From NCBI GenBank assembly GCA_022824025.1, contig JAJEBF010000050.1, positions 1 to 64,000 of the forward strand: 64,000 nucleotides of DNA, given 5' to 3'. The number at the start of each line of letters is the position of its first letter. Positions within the stretch are counted from its first letter, which is position 1. Below are positions 12,768 to 21,248 of the stretch, piece by piece. The notes beneath the pieces are model-generated. The model was not told the DNA's origin, ran no database searches, and saw only the letters and a list, made by a program, of their open reading frames with translations. This DNA is from Caldilineaceae bacterium. Its GTDB lineage: Bacteria; Chloroflexota; Anaerolineae; Caldilineales; Caldilineaceae. Position numbers and translations under genes: made by a program.

Positions 12768-12788
12768 ACGCAGGCGCCGCGCCTGCGT
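12768..12788. terminator. Hairpin between convergent tsaD and the AI-2E permease gene
   Basis: Arms acgcaggc (12768-12775) and gcctgcgt (12781-12788) pair perfectly around a five-base loop. The element sits 25 bp after the tsaD stop and 6 bp beyond the stop of the converging permease gene, so it could end both transcripts. There is no U-tract, so Rho-independent activity is uncertain. It shares its GCAGGCG core with the palindrome at 11431-11449. Confidence 0.45.
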
Positions 12789-12793
12789 TGCCT

Positions 12794-14182
12794 CTAGTCG
12801 CCTGCGGGTGAATTGGCGGCCTGGGAAGCGGGGCGGGCGTGGGCGTCTTCTTCCAATTCCAACTCAGGAACGGCGTCGGCATCCTCGGCATCCGAAACGA
12901 CGACCCTGCGGTAGACACCGGCGCGCTGCGCCTGCGGGGCCTGGCGCCGTTCGCTGAAGGGTGGATAGTTGAGCAGTTTGGCGTGGGTATAGCTGCCGAT
13001 CAGCCGCAAGCTGGCGATGACCGGCGCGGCCAGAAACGCGCCCAGGATGCCCCCTACGCTCGCGCCCACCACGACGCCGCACACGACCACGACCGGATGC
13101 AGATGAACGCTCGTGCCGATCACGCGCGGCACGAGAAGCTGATTTTCCAGTTGCTGAATAACGAAGTAGACGCCGATGACCAGGAGAGCGAAGTTCAGGT
13201 TGCTCAGTTCGAGCGTGGTGCTCCCCTGCGCCAGGGCGATGATCACGGCTGGAATCATCGCGAGAATCGGGCCGATATTGGGCAGGATTTCCAGTGTGCC
13301 GGCCAGAATCGCCAGGATCAGCGCGCCGCGCATCCCCATCAGGCTCAGCGAAAAATAGGTCGCCGCGCCGATCGTTAGGGAGAGGATGATCTGCCCGCGG
13401 AAGAAGGCGTTCCAGATGTTGCGCAGCCGGCGTATCAACTCCACGCCTTCCGAATAATACTCGGTTGGGAACAGCCCTTCCACATACCGCTGAATGCGGG
13501 GCGCGTCTTTGGTCAAGTACAGGCTGATGAAGAAGAGAAGCAGCAGGAAGACGACTATATTGACGATGCTGCCAACGACCGTCAAGCCGATCGTCGCGGT
13601 GCTGCTCACCACGTTTGTCGCCGTGCTCAGAAGCTGGTTGACATAGTCCAGAATCTGCTGCGCGCCGGGCAGGAAGCGTTCGACCGCGATCTCATCGGCC
13701 AGCGTCTGCTGAATCTGACCCACCACGCCTTCGAACGTGACATCAAGCCCGAGGATGGTCCCGCTGGTCGGCAGCTCCGCGACCGACTCTTGCAGGAAGC
13801 GGAGAAAGTTTCGCGCCGCTGTCGGCACATCAAAATAGAGCGCCGTAAGCTGGGACAGCAGAATCGGCACAAGCAGAATGGGGGCCAGCACTAACAGAAC
13901 CAGGAAGAGCAGGTACAGGACGATGGTGCTTACGCTGCGGGGAATGCGCACCCGTTCACACAGGTCGACGATTGGGATCAGAAAGTAGGAGACAAGCCCT
14001 GCCATGATCAGAATCGGCAGGACCGGGCGGCTGATCCAGAAGATAAGCGCGCCGGCGACAAACAGGACGATCAGAACCGTTCTCTTGGTCGCGGTATCCC
14101 ACGCGGTGTCCGGCGCCAAAACACTGGTTGATTCCTGGGATTCAGTCTCTTCCGCTGTGGATGGCGGTGTCATGGAATCCAT
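12794..14182 (-). CDS. AI-2E/PerM (UPF0118) family membrane permease
   Basis: Multi-spanning membrane protein of 462 residues with the usual layout: a short cytoplasmic N-terminus rich in Ser/Thr, paired helices (LIVLFVAGALIFWISRPVLP), a long extracytoplasmic stretch, and the conserved C-terminal block LEILPNIGPILAMIPAVIIA followed by GVVVGASVGGILGAFLAAP. The family includes TqsA (autoinducer-2 export) and sodium-proton antiporters, so the substrate cannot be named. The acidic 60-residue tail after the last helix (ELELEEDAHA) is unusual but plausible. The gene converges on tsaD and stands alone on its strand. Confidence 0.9.
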   Translation of the reverse strand: MDSMTPPSTAEETESQESTSVLAPDTAWDTATKRTVLIVLFVAGALIFWISRPVLPILIMAGLVSYFLIPIVDLCERVRIPRSVSTIVLYLLFLVLLVLAPILLVPILLSQLTALYFDVPTAARNFLRFLQESVAELPTSGTILGLDVTFEGVVGQIQQTLADEIAVERFLPGAQQILDYVNQLLSTATNVVSSTATIGLTVVGSIVNIVVFLLLLFFISLYLTKDAPRIQRYVEGLFPTEYYSEGVELIRRLRNIWNAFFRGQIILSLTIGAATYFSLSLMGMRGALILAILAGTLEILPNIGPILAMIPAVIIALAQGSTTLELSNLNFALLVIGVYFVIQQLENQLLVPRVIGTSVHLHPVVVVCGVVVGASVGGILGAFLAAPVIASLRLIGSYTHAKLLNYPPFSERRQAPQAQRAGVYRRVVVSDAEDADAVPELELEEDAHARPASQAANSPAGD

Positions 14183-14391
14183 TGCACGGGAGTGTGTTTC
14201 TCTGCTTATTTCCCGTCAGGCGTGAAAGCGGGGGAGCAGTCTCGCATGGTGAAGGAACGCAGGGTGAAAATTTCAGGATGTTCTACAAGAGAAAACACGG
14301 ACGTCCCTCTAAAGTTGCGTTTCTGCGGCTTCGCGTCCTTAACGCAAACGGGTCCTTCTGTTCGCCGCCGCGCCAGCCCGGCGCCGTGCGT

Positions 14392-15855
14392 TCAATCCAG
14401 ACCGAGCGAGGCGAATTCCCATTCGGCCGCCGGCGTAAACCGGGATGGGTCCGGAACGGTCTTTGGCCCGAATGGCGCGTCCGTGACGCTGCCTACAAGG
14501 ACCGCGCCGTCTTCGACCGCCAGCGTCGGGAAACGTTGTCCGCTCGGGGTCGTGTGCGGCTTGTAGAGATCTCCGTGCGCAGCCAGGATCTGCGCCTGCA
14601 TGTCGTCCGGCAGCATCGACAGGCCCGCGAAGTAGTGATGGCCGTTGCGCTCGGCGTGCTCGATGCCCAGCGTCGCCAGCACGGCCAGGTCCTCCAGCAG
14701 GGCCACCGGCCCCAGGTTGCACAGGTCCTCGGCGCTGATGATGTGCAGCGCATCCGGCTGCTGGCGCTGGCGGTTGCGGATGAGGCAGGTGTTGGCGATG
14801 CCTTTGAAGATGCCTTTGCAGTTCTTGTGGCTGGCGCCCGCGTAGCCGTTCTCCAGGGCTATGGGCGCGCTGGAAAGCTCGCCGTCGGATTCGTCAATGA
14901 TGATCGGCGGCCGCTCGCGCCAGGCAAGCAGGGCCGTTCCCACCTCCGGGCTCAGAGCGATGTCGCGGTGGAAGGGCTGTTCGACGAAAAGCAGCCGCTG
15001 CAGAAAGCCGCGCAGAGACGGCTCGGCGGTCAGCCCTTCCCACAGGGCGCGGAAATCGTCGACGTTGTGATAGGTCTCGTTGCCGTCAAGCGTGTGCCGG
15101 TAATCGACGTTGCGCTCGTCCAGCAGCGCGGCGATGCGTTGCAGCCGCGCCCCGTCTTCGTCAATGTCGCCGCCGATCTTGATCTTGAAATGGGTCAACC
15201 CGTAGGCCTGGATCGACGCGTCCAGCGACTGAGGCAGTCCGTCATCGACCAGGTCCCCGGTCGGGATTTCGTCGTCGGTGAGGGGATCGATCAGGCCGAC
15301 CGTGTGGCGCACGATGACACGGTCAAGGGGCTTGGCCGGCAGCAGGTCCGCCGGCGCCTGCCCGGCCAGCTCCGGGCGCAGGCTCTCCAGCTGCATGCCC
15401 AGGCTGTTTGCGCGCACGGCGCGGGCAAAGGTCGTGCCGGCAGCCCGGCAGAAGCCGTCGATGATCGCCCGCTCCACCAGCGAAACGCCGAACGCCCACA
15501 GCAGCGGCGGGTAGTCCGTATCCGCGGCCCACGTCTCCTGGGCCCGGTAGACGGCCTGCCACAGCGCAAAGACCGAGTCCGCCGCGCCGGCTTGCTGGGC
15601 GTGGCGGCAGGCCGCCTGGATAACATCGAGCATCTCGGCGATATCCTGGGCCGTGGATGAATCGGGCACCTTGGTGAACCATTTGGGCGCCAGACCCTCG
15701 GCCGCGATCCCGTCCGCCTGCTGGCCGTCCACGTCGACCCGCGCCTGCAAGAAGAGGTGCGGCAGGGCGGTCATGGTGACGATGCCGTAGCGGAAGGGCA
15801 TGCGGTTGCGCATGTTGAGGATATGGAGATTGAAGTCGAGCAGGTGGATGGGCAT
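14392..15855 (-). CDS. Enolase-superfamily enzyme (mandelate racemase/muconate lactonising type)
   Basis: Predicted acid-sugar dehydratase, racemase or epimerase of 487 residues with an MR/MLE-like fold. A K-x-K general-base motif (HFKIKIGG) and three spaced carboxylates for Mg (LDGNE, FVEQPF, IIIDESDG) are visible. A late KNCKGIFKG block may supply another active-site Lys. It is longer than typical members (360-440). The ATG at 15855 was chosen because GGGGGAA precedes it and conservation begins at MPFRYGIVTM; an upstream in-frame ATG at 15924 lacks this support. It is followed upstream on the same strand by a TIM-barrel isomerase gene, which suggests shared sugar or sugar-acid catabolism. 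The substrate is unknown. Confidence 0.82.
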   Translation of the reverse strand: MPIHLLDFNLHILNMRNRMPFRYGIVTMTALPHLFLQARVDVDGQQADGIAAEGLAPKWFTKVPDSSTAQDIAEMLDVIQAACRHAQQAGAADSVFALWQAVYRAQETWAADTDYPPLLWAFGVSLVERAIIDGFCRAAGTTFARAVRANSLGMQLESLRPELAGQAPADLLPAKPLDRVIVRHTVGLIDPLTDDEIPTGDLVDDGLPQSLDASIQAYGLTHFKIKIGGDIDEDGARLQRIAALLDERNVDYRHTLDGNETYHNVDDFRALWEGLTAEPSLRGFLQRLLFVEQPFHRDIALSPEVGTALLAWRERPPIIIDESDGELSSAPIALENGYAGASHKNCKGIFKGIANTCLIRNRQRQQPDALHIISAEDLCNLGPVALLEDLAVLATLGIEHAERNGHHYFAGLSMLPDDMQAQILAAHGDLYKPHTTPSGQRFPTLAVEDGAVLVGSVTDAPFGPKTVPDPSRFTPAAEWEFASLGLD

Positions 15856-15957
15856 CTGTCGTTCCCCCGGTGTCTGTGTTGGAACAGATTCAGGCGAACC
15901 GCCGCGCGCGAGCGGGGTTCCCAAGAGTGGAAATCTGAAGACAAGAAACTGACCAAA

Positions 15958-16764
15958 CTACCGTTCAGCCAGCGCGCGTTCGTAGCTGCGCAGTGTCGCG
16001 ATCTCGCGCGGCAGATGAACGTCCGGCGGCTCCCAGTTGATCCATTCGCCGCTGAGAAAACCGTCGTAGCCGCCGCCGCGCAGCAGCGCCAGCACCTGCT
16101 TGTGATCGATATCCCCCGTGCCGAAGGCCGTATAGTCCAGGCCTTCGGAGGCGATGAGCAGGTCATGCACATGGGCATGTCGGATCCAGCGCCGCAGTGT
16201 GCGATAGGAGTCTTCCAGCGTCCAACCCTCCCTGTTCACCGGATGGGCGGCATCCCAGTTTACGCCGATCGCCGGGTGGTCGACCCGTTCCATCACCGCG
16301 GCGACATCGGCGGGGCTGCACCAGTCGTCGTGTGTTTCCATGCAGACGACGACACCGCGGTCGCCGGCCCGCTCCGCCAGGCGGGAGAGGGCGTCGGCCA
16401 CGCCGTCGATCGCCGAATCGCGGCTGACGCCGTCCGGGATCCGCCCGCCGAAGACGCGCAGCGCGGGCGCGCCGATGTCTGCGGCCAGGTCGAGGTACTG
16501 GAGCGTTTCTTCCACCTGCGCGTCCCGGTCTGCGGGGTCGGCAAAGCGGTTGCCTGAAGCCAGGCAGCAGATGGCGATGCCGGCGTCAGCCGCCTGTGTG
16601 CGGAAGGCCGCGCGCTGTTCCGCCGACGCTTCCAGCTCCACGCCGTGGCTATGGCCGCCGGCCGCGCGCGGCTCAACGCCGCCGTAGTCGTACTGCTTCG
16701 CCAGCGCCAGCATCTCCGCGAAGGTGGCCTGGGGGCAGGAAAAGCTCATAAATGCGTAGTTCAT
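15958..16764 (-). CDS. Sugar phosphate isomerase/epimerase-like TIM-barrel protein
   Basis: AP-endonuclease-2 superfamily (IolE/xylose-isomerase-like) TIM barrel of 268 residues. MSFSCPQATFAEMLALAKQY starts the barrel, and metal-ligand candidates include the E of CMETHDDW, the D-H of GVNWDAAH, the H of IRHAHVHD and the E of GFLSGEW, in the expected order. These proteins isomerise or epimerise keto-sugars and inositol derivatives. The start at 16764 follows AGAAAGGACC; a second in-frame ATG lies at 16797. The stop is about 100 bp before the enolase-superfamily gene on the same strand, so the two probably act in one pathway. Exact activity is not inferable. Confidence 0.85.
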   Translation of the reverse strand: MNYAFMSFSCPQATFAEMLALAKQYDYGGVEPRAAGGHSHGVELEASAEQRAAFRTQAADAGIAICCLASGNRFADPADRDAQVEETLQYLDLAADIGAPALRVFGGRIPDGVSRDSAIDGVADALSRLAERAGDRGVVVCMETHDDWCSPADVAAVMERVDHPAIGVNWDAAHPVNREGWTLEDSYRTLRRWIRHAHVHDLLIASEGLDYTAFGTGDIDHKQVLALLRGGGYDGFLSGEWINWEPPDVHLPREIATLRSYERALAER

Positions 16765-16871
16765 TTTGTGCCAGGTCCTTTCTGAAATCTGAGACATTCG
16801 AGGAAACGATACTGGATGCCAAAGCGTCGTATGAATCAGAACAAACTTTCAATAGAGGGTAGGATGCGTAG

Positions 16872-16877
16872 TATAAT
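16872..16877 (+). promoter_or_regulatory. Consensus -10 box upstream of the macrodomain gene
   Basis: TATAAT at 16872-16877, about 50 bp before the macrodomain start codon. The -35 region is weak (TTTCAA at 16847-16852, 19-bp spacing). The surrounding 16.80-16.93 kb is much richer in A and T than the flanking catabolic genes. Confidence 0.5.
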
Positions 16878-16928
16878 GACTGTGAACCCACGGATATGCA
16901 AAGATCCTGACTCACTGAGGACACCAGA

Positions 16929-17837
16929 ATGATTCTGTATGTTCAAGGAGACCTGTTCCAATCACCGGCACAGGTGTTGGTCAATACAGTGAACACCGTT
17001 GGTGTCATGGGCAAAGGCGTGGCATTGCAGTTCAAGCGCCACTTCCCAGATATGTATGCGAAGTACCGTGAACTGTGTGAAAAGGGCGATTTCAATGTCG
17101 GGAGCTTATGGCTGTACAAGTCACCAAATAAGTGGGTATTGAATTTCCCAACCAAGAGACACTGGCGACAGCCTTCAAGAATGGAATATGTTGAAAGTGG
17201 GCTGAGGAAGTTCGTTGAGACATATTCAAGTCTGGGAATCCACAGCATTGCATTCCCGCCTTTGGGGTGCGGCAATGGGCAACTGGATTTCCCTTCGCAA
17301 GTTCAGCCGCTGATGGAGAAGTACCTTCAACCCTTGCCGATAGAGGTATTTGTCTACCCTGAGCGAGATAATGTCTTTGTGGAGCACCAGCAGCCTAAAG
17401 AGATGAGTGATTGGCTGCGTACAGAGCCACAGAGTTTGCCATTTAGCGAAGTGTGGGAGGATATCAGGTCAATACTGGAAGCCAAGAGTGAGTATAGAAC
17501 GGTGGCTAAGAAGAGCCCATTTTCAGCGTATGTCTCTAATGAACCGCTGGGTATCCGGGTCGTAACAGCGAAACAGAAATACCTGCTGCCATACGAGACA
17601 CTGTCAATGTTATGGCAGCAGTTGCGGACATATGGGTTTTCGATGCGTCACATCGCCCCGGGAATTGATAGCAAAATTTCCTATGTCCTTTCCATTTTTG
17701 CTGAACTTGGATACGTTACCCCAGTTTATCTGGCAGATGACTATAGCAAGTATGAATCCGCGTCAGCGATTGGTTTGCAGATTTTGCCGTCGGCTTTCGT
17801 GGGGCGTACCGCATTTGCAGAGGCATTTCAACCTTGA
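16929..17837 (+). CDS. DarG-like macrodomain ADP-ribosylglycohydrolase, no DarT partner
   Basis: A 302-residue protein whose first ~155 residues are a macrodomain closely patterned on DarG: GDLFQSPAQVLVNTVNTVGV, MGKGVALQFK, FPTKRHWRQPSR and FPPLGCGNGQLDF. DarG removes ADP-ribose that the toxin DarT attaches to thymidine in single-stranded DNA. The C-terminal ~145 residues (LPYETLSMLWQQLRTYGF onward) look like the extra domain of longer DarG proteins. DarT, normally adjacent, is absent: the neighbours are the sugar isomerase and a Gfo/Idh oxidoreductase. The gene is clearly AT-richer than both, and GAGGAC precedes the start. It may be an imported anti-toxin or an ADP-ribose repair enzyme. Confidence 0.85.
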   Translation: MILYVQGDLFQSPAQVLVNTVNTVGVMGKGVALQFKRHFPDMYAKYRELCEKGDFNVGSLWLYKSPNKWVLNFPTKRHWRQPSRMEYVESGLRKFVETYSSLGIHSIAFPPLGCGNGQLDFPSQVQPLMEKYLQPLPIEVFVYPERDNVFVEHQQPKEMSDWLRTEPQSLPFSEVWEDIRSILEAKSEYRTVAKKSPFSAYVSNEPLGIRVVTAKQKYLLPYETLSMLWQQLRTYGFSMRHIAPGIDSKISYVLSIFAELGYVTPVYLADDYSKYESASAIGLQILPSAFVGRTAFAEAFQP

Positions 17838-17942
17838 ACTTCGATTAGACGGAAATCTGGTTTACCGAAATCGTCACATTGAAGTCGACGACATTCCGTT
17901 TTGAGACAGATTTAACAGTTCTGCGCGGGCGATTTTGCGCCT

Positions 17943-18998
17943 CTATTTCACTTCTACCGCCTCCCCCGTCTCCGCGGACCGGTACAGCGCATCGGTGATC
18001 TGTTGCACCAGCAGCGCCTGTGTCAGAGTTGTCTTGGGCGGACGGCCTGTGCGGATCGCGGTCGCGAAGTCCTCCAGAAGCGCGCGGTGGATGTCGCGAT
18101 AGGAGTCGCTGCCCGCCCACAACGTCCGGGAGACTGTCCCCTCCGCCCGGCTCGCCTCGAAATGCAGGATCTCCTTCGCCTGCGCCGGTGTCATCTGCAG
18201 GCGCAGCGAGCCGGTCTCACCGATCACCTCCCAGGAAGTCTCCGCCTGCGCCGCGGCGTATTCGCCGCGCTCATAGGTGAGCGCGATGCCGTCGGCGCAG
18301 CGCACCAGCCCGGCGATGTGCGTCTCCCCATCGGACGCCGGCGCAACCGTATCGGCGAACGTGACCGGAACGCGCCAGCTTTGCGCCAGGGCCGTCTGCG
18401 GGCGCAGGCGCCAGCCGCTGATGCCGAGCAGATAGTCCAGGTCGTAGCAGCCCCAGTTGACAAGAATGCCGCCGCCGTTCAGCTCGCGGCTGAGCCGCCA
18501 GGCCGGCGGGGGCGTCTCCGGCGCCGGTGTCGCCGGGAAGATGGCGCGGCAGCGGAGCAGGCGCAGCGCGCCCAGTCTGCCCTGTACGATATAGTCGGTA
18601 ACGGCCCGGGTCGATTCCAGGAAGTGAAAGCGGGAGGAGCAGCAGGCCGCGACCCGGTCCCCCTGGGCAGAGATGAGTTGACGCACTTCGCCGGCGCTGC
18701 GGGCCACCGGCTTTTCGGTCAGCAGATGTTTGCCTGCGCGCAGGGCCTGCAACCCCAGCTCAACGCGAAAAAGGGCCGGCAGCGCCAGGACCACGGCCTC
18801 AATCTGCGGATCGGCCAGCAGCTCTGCGCCGCTGTTGTAGACCTTCTCCACCCGATGGGCCGCGGCCGCCTTTTCGGCCGAGCCCCGGTCCACGTCGGCG
18901 ACCGCGGCCAGCTCAATCTGTTCGGAGGCCGCGGCAGCCTGCGCGTGGACGGAGCCGATCGTGCCGCAACCGATGATGCCGAGTTGCAGGGGTGTCAT
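17943..18998 (-). CDS. Gfo/Idh/MocA-family NAD(P)-dependent oxidoreductase
   Basis: Sugar or inositol dehydrogenase-like enzyme, 351 residues. The N-terminal Rossmann domain shows GIIGCGTIGSVHAQA and an acidic residue after beta-2 (AAVADVD), which favours NAD. The conserved EKP motif (LLTEKPVARSAGEV) carries the catalytic Lys. The C-terminal alpha/beta domain includes NWGCYDLDYLLG, with the Asp expected near the active site. The family oxidises a ring hydroxyl of sugars, inositols or amino sugars. It is divergent from the methyltransferase gene at 19067. The substrate cannot be read from sequence, but nearby fucosidase and isomerase genes favour a carbohydrate. Confidence 0.9.
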   Translation of the reverse strand: MTPLQLGIIGCGTIGSVHAQAAAASEQIELAAVADVDRGSAEKAAAAHRVEKVYNSGAELLADPQIEAVVLALPALFRVELGLQALRAGKHLLTEKPVARSAGEVRQLISAQGDRVAACCSSRFHFLESTRAVTDYIVQGRLGALRLLRCRAIFPATPAPETPPPAWRLSRELNGGGILVNWGCYDLDYLLGISGWRLRPQTALAQSWRVPVTFADTVAPASDGETHIAGLVRCADGIALTYERGEYAAAQAETSWEVIGETGSLRLQMTPAQAKEILHFEASRAEGTVSRTLWAGSDSYRDIHRALLEDFATAIRTGRPPKTTLTQALLVQQITDALYRSAETGEAVEVK

Positions 18999-19066
18999 AG
19001 GCGTAAATCCTTCATGATAGAATGACAGTTGACAGGACAGACACCCTCTCGCTTAGGAAAACGCAA

Positions 19067-19825
19067 ATGGATGTCCCCTCCCGATCCTGGCAACGAATCT
19101 ATGCCGACGAAAAGTTCAACTGGCTCTGGCCGCCCGCCTATGAGCCGAATTCGGACCCGCCTGAGCTGGAACAGATCCTTGCCCTGCTGGCGCCGCAACC
19201 AGGCGCGCGCATGCTTGACCTGGCTTGCGGGCTCGGGTGGCTGACGATCCCGCTGGCGCTGCGCGGCTTCCAGGTGACCGGCTACGACCTCAGCGACGCG
19301 ATGCTGACACGCGCCCGGGAATCAGCGAAACAGGCAGATGCGCAGATCGAGTGGGTTCGCGGGGACATGCGCAGCCTGCCAGCCGGCTGGACCGCGACCT
19401 TCGATTCTGTCACCCTTACGCTCAGCGAGTTCGGTTGCTTTGATGACGAATCGGACAACCAGCAGGTGCTCGCCGAAGTGATGCGTGTCCTCAAGAGCGG
19501 CGGCCGCTTTCTCCTCGACATCGTTGTGAACCGTGACGAGTTGATCCTGAACGGCGATCGCAACAGCAGCTTTGACGGCGGCGGATTCTTCATCGTAGAC
19601 AAGGGGAGCCTTGACATCCTGAGCGGCATCTTTTCCAGAGAATTTCAGTGGTATCGCCAGGGCCGGCGGCACGAAGAGACCTGGCAGATCCGGGCCTATA
19701 CAGCGCCGGAGGTGACACGGATGTTGGAAAAGGCCGGGTTTCGGGAATCGACGGTCTACCGCAACTACGCCGGAGACAGCCTGACGCGGGACAGCGCCGG
19801 CATGGTGTTCCTGGCACAGAAGTAA
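19067..19825 (+). CDS. Class I SAM-dependent methyltransferase
   Basis: Small-molecule-type methyltransferase of 252 residues. Motif I is MLDLACGLGWLTIPLALRGF, motif II ends VTGYDLSDAML, and post-motif regions include WVRGDMRSLP and VLKSGGRFLLDIV. The start at 19067 is preferred because TAGGAAA precedes it; the in-frame ATG at 19022 has no ribosome-binding site. A conserved-looking YADEKFNWLWPPAYEPNS segment lies upstream of motif I. The acceptor is unknown: the layout fits ubiquinone/menaquinone-like or toxin-tolerance methyltransferases. It faces away from the Gfo/Idh gene and converges on the unknown gene at 19870. Confidence 0.85.
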   Translation: MDVPSRSWQRIYADEKFNWLWPPAYEPNSDPPELEQILALLAPQPGARMLDLACGLGWLTIPLALRGFQVTGYDLSDAMLTRARESAKQADAQIEWVRGDMRSLPAGWTATFDSVTLTLSEFGCFDDESDNQQVLAEVMRVLKSGGRFLLDIVVNRDELILNGDRNSSFDGGGFFIVDKGSLDILSGIFSREFQWYRQGRRHEETWQIRAYTAPEVTRMLEKAGFRESTVYRNYAGDSLTRDSAGMVFLAQK

Positions 19826-19869
19826 ACCGCTCTGCGAAGGCCAATGTCCATTCAGCCCCTCTTGTCCAT

Positions 19870-21246
19870 TCAGCCCCTGTCGTAACGATGTGCATCCGCG
19901 TCCGCTTCCCGCTGCAACCCCAGTGCCGGGCCAAGCACCGCTGTCGTCATGCCGGCATGGTTTTCCCGCCCATGGCCGCGTGCGATCGCGCTGACCGAGC
20001 GCGCCGAGCAGCCGTGCTCGCGGCCGTCCGGAAAGGCGGCGCGCGCCAGGAGGAAGTAGGCGCGGGCCAGGTCTACGGCGCGGGCGTGCAGCGCGCTGTC
20101 CCCCTGGATCTCCGCGGCCGTCGCCAGCGTGATCGGATTGTGGCGCCGCGCGCGGCCGTCCTCCAGCCAGCGCGGCGCGTCGGAGCGTTTGCCCACGCCC
20201 GATGCGCGGCGGGCAGGGCGTTTGTACGCCGTGTCCAGGGCGACTTCGGTGATGTCGAAAGGATCGAGGCGGGCCACCGCCTCCAGCACCGCCTTGTCGA
20301 AGCGCGTGTCGCCCGTGCAGCGGCGATAGGACCGCACCGCGTCGGCGGCCGCGCCGGCGTCCGCGTCGGTCAGCTGCGCGGCCAGCGGCTCCAGCAGCCG
20401 CTCGGCCGCCTGTCGGAAGCGGGGCTGGCCGCTCTCCTTCCACAGGCGCAGGAATGTGTTGACGGCGTCGGAGCCGAGCAGATTCTCGGCCCGGTCGACC
20501 TCTGCCTGCAGGTCGGGGGCCTCGCCCATGAAGGCGTAGTAGAGCGCTTTGTCGTCGGCGCTGAACTCGTACAGAATGCCGCCGGGCGTCAGGGCAATCG
20601 GCAGCGCATCCCCCGCCAGGATGGCGTCCGCCCATTCGCCCGCGTAGACCGTCGCCAGCTCGATATAGCGCTTCCCGGCTGCCTCCGTCTCCGGGTTCGA
20701 CGCCGCCAGCAGGCAGATGTTGACGCAACGCAGATGGTCCGGCGTATTGAGCGCCATGCCCGGCTCTGTGCGCAGCCCGTCCGCGCCGAAGAAGAGCGAG
20801 TGGAAGCGCCGCCGGTCCCAGTCGAACCAGTCCGGCGTCCCGGATGACCAGTTGCCAATGTGCTCGGCGGCGTCGTCCAGCTGCCTGGCCGTTTCGCGGT
20901 CGTCCGGCAGGGCCCGTTGCATGGCGCCCAGGAAGAGCTCGTAGTGTTCGGTGCCGTGGTGCGCCTCCTGCATGCGCCAGTACCCGTGCCGCCACTGCTG
21001 CGTACGGGTGAAATGATCGCGGATGCGGTCGCGTTTCTGTTGCAGAAAGCGCAGAATGCGTTCGTCCGGAGCGGCGCGCAGCAGCGGCTCCCAGCCGGTG
21101 GTGTAGGTGCCCTGATCATGGACATCGGTCGCCGGCGCGTCCGCGTAGCGGTCGATGGCTTCGTATGCCCACTGGCGCAGCGCATCCATGAACTGCTGGC
21201 AGGCGTGGGGCAGGTCGTGGGAGGGCTCGATTTGGCGCCTGTGCAT
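19870..21246 (-). CDS. Unknown protein coupled to alpha-L-fucosidase, probably (alpha/alpha) barrel-like
   Basis: A 458-residue protein that I do not recognise by name. It is Trp, His and Tyr rich and apparently all-helical, with repeated helical blocks such as WAYEAIDRYADAPATDVHDQ, FDWDRRRFHSLFFGAD and GEWADAILAGDALPIAL. That pattern is reminiscent of alpha/alpha-toroid glycan-processing enzymes, but no catalytic pair is certain. There is no signal peptide. Its ATG lies 2 bp past the alpha-L-fucosidase stop, with CAGGGAT as ribosome-binding site inside that gene, so the pair is translationally coupled. A role in handling the fucosidase product or substrate is inference only. The start was set by that junction; the frame stays open far upstream inside the fucosidase gene. 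Confidence 0.65.
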   Translation of the reverse strand: MHRRQIEPSHDLPHACQQFMDALRQWAYEAIDRYADAPATDVHDQGTYTTGWEPLLRAAPDERILRFLQQKRDRIRDHFTRTQQWRHGYWRMQEAHHGTEHYELFLGAMQRALPDDRETARQLDDAAEHIGNWSSGTPDWFDWDRRRFHSLFFGADGLRTEPGMALNTPDHLRCVNICLLAASNPETEAAGKRYIELATVYAGEWADAILAGDALPIALTPGGILYEFSADDKALYYAFMGEAPDLQAEVDRAENLLGSDAVNTFLRLWKESGQPRFRQAAERLLEPLAAQLTDADAGAAADAVRSYRRCTGDTRFDKAVLEAVARLDPFDITEVALDTAYKRPARRASGVGKRSDAPRWLEDGRARRHNPITLATAAEIQGDSALHARAVDLARAYFLLARAAFPDGREHGCSARSVSAIARGHGRENHAGMTTAVLGPALGLQREADADAHRYDRG

Positions 21247-21248
21247 GG

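Noticed and set aside
14128..15660. A 510-residue plus-strand frame over the enolase-superfamily gene
   Set aside because: The minus strand carries the K-x-K and Asp/Glu motifs of the family; the plus-strand product is an antisense by-product of GC-rich codons.
19029..19034. TTGACA as a -35 box before the methyltransferase gene
   Set aside because: No -10 lies 15-19 bp downstream before the start codon at 19067, so it is probably chance.
19322..20995. A 557-residue minus-strand alternative frame overlapping the fucosidase-coupled gene
   Set aside because: It is rich in Arg/Gly/Ala with no motif. The frame 19870-21246 has a coupled start and balanced composition.
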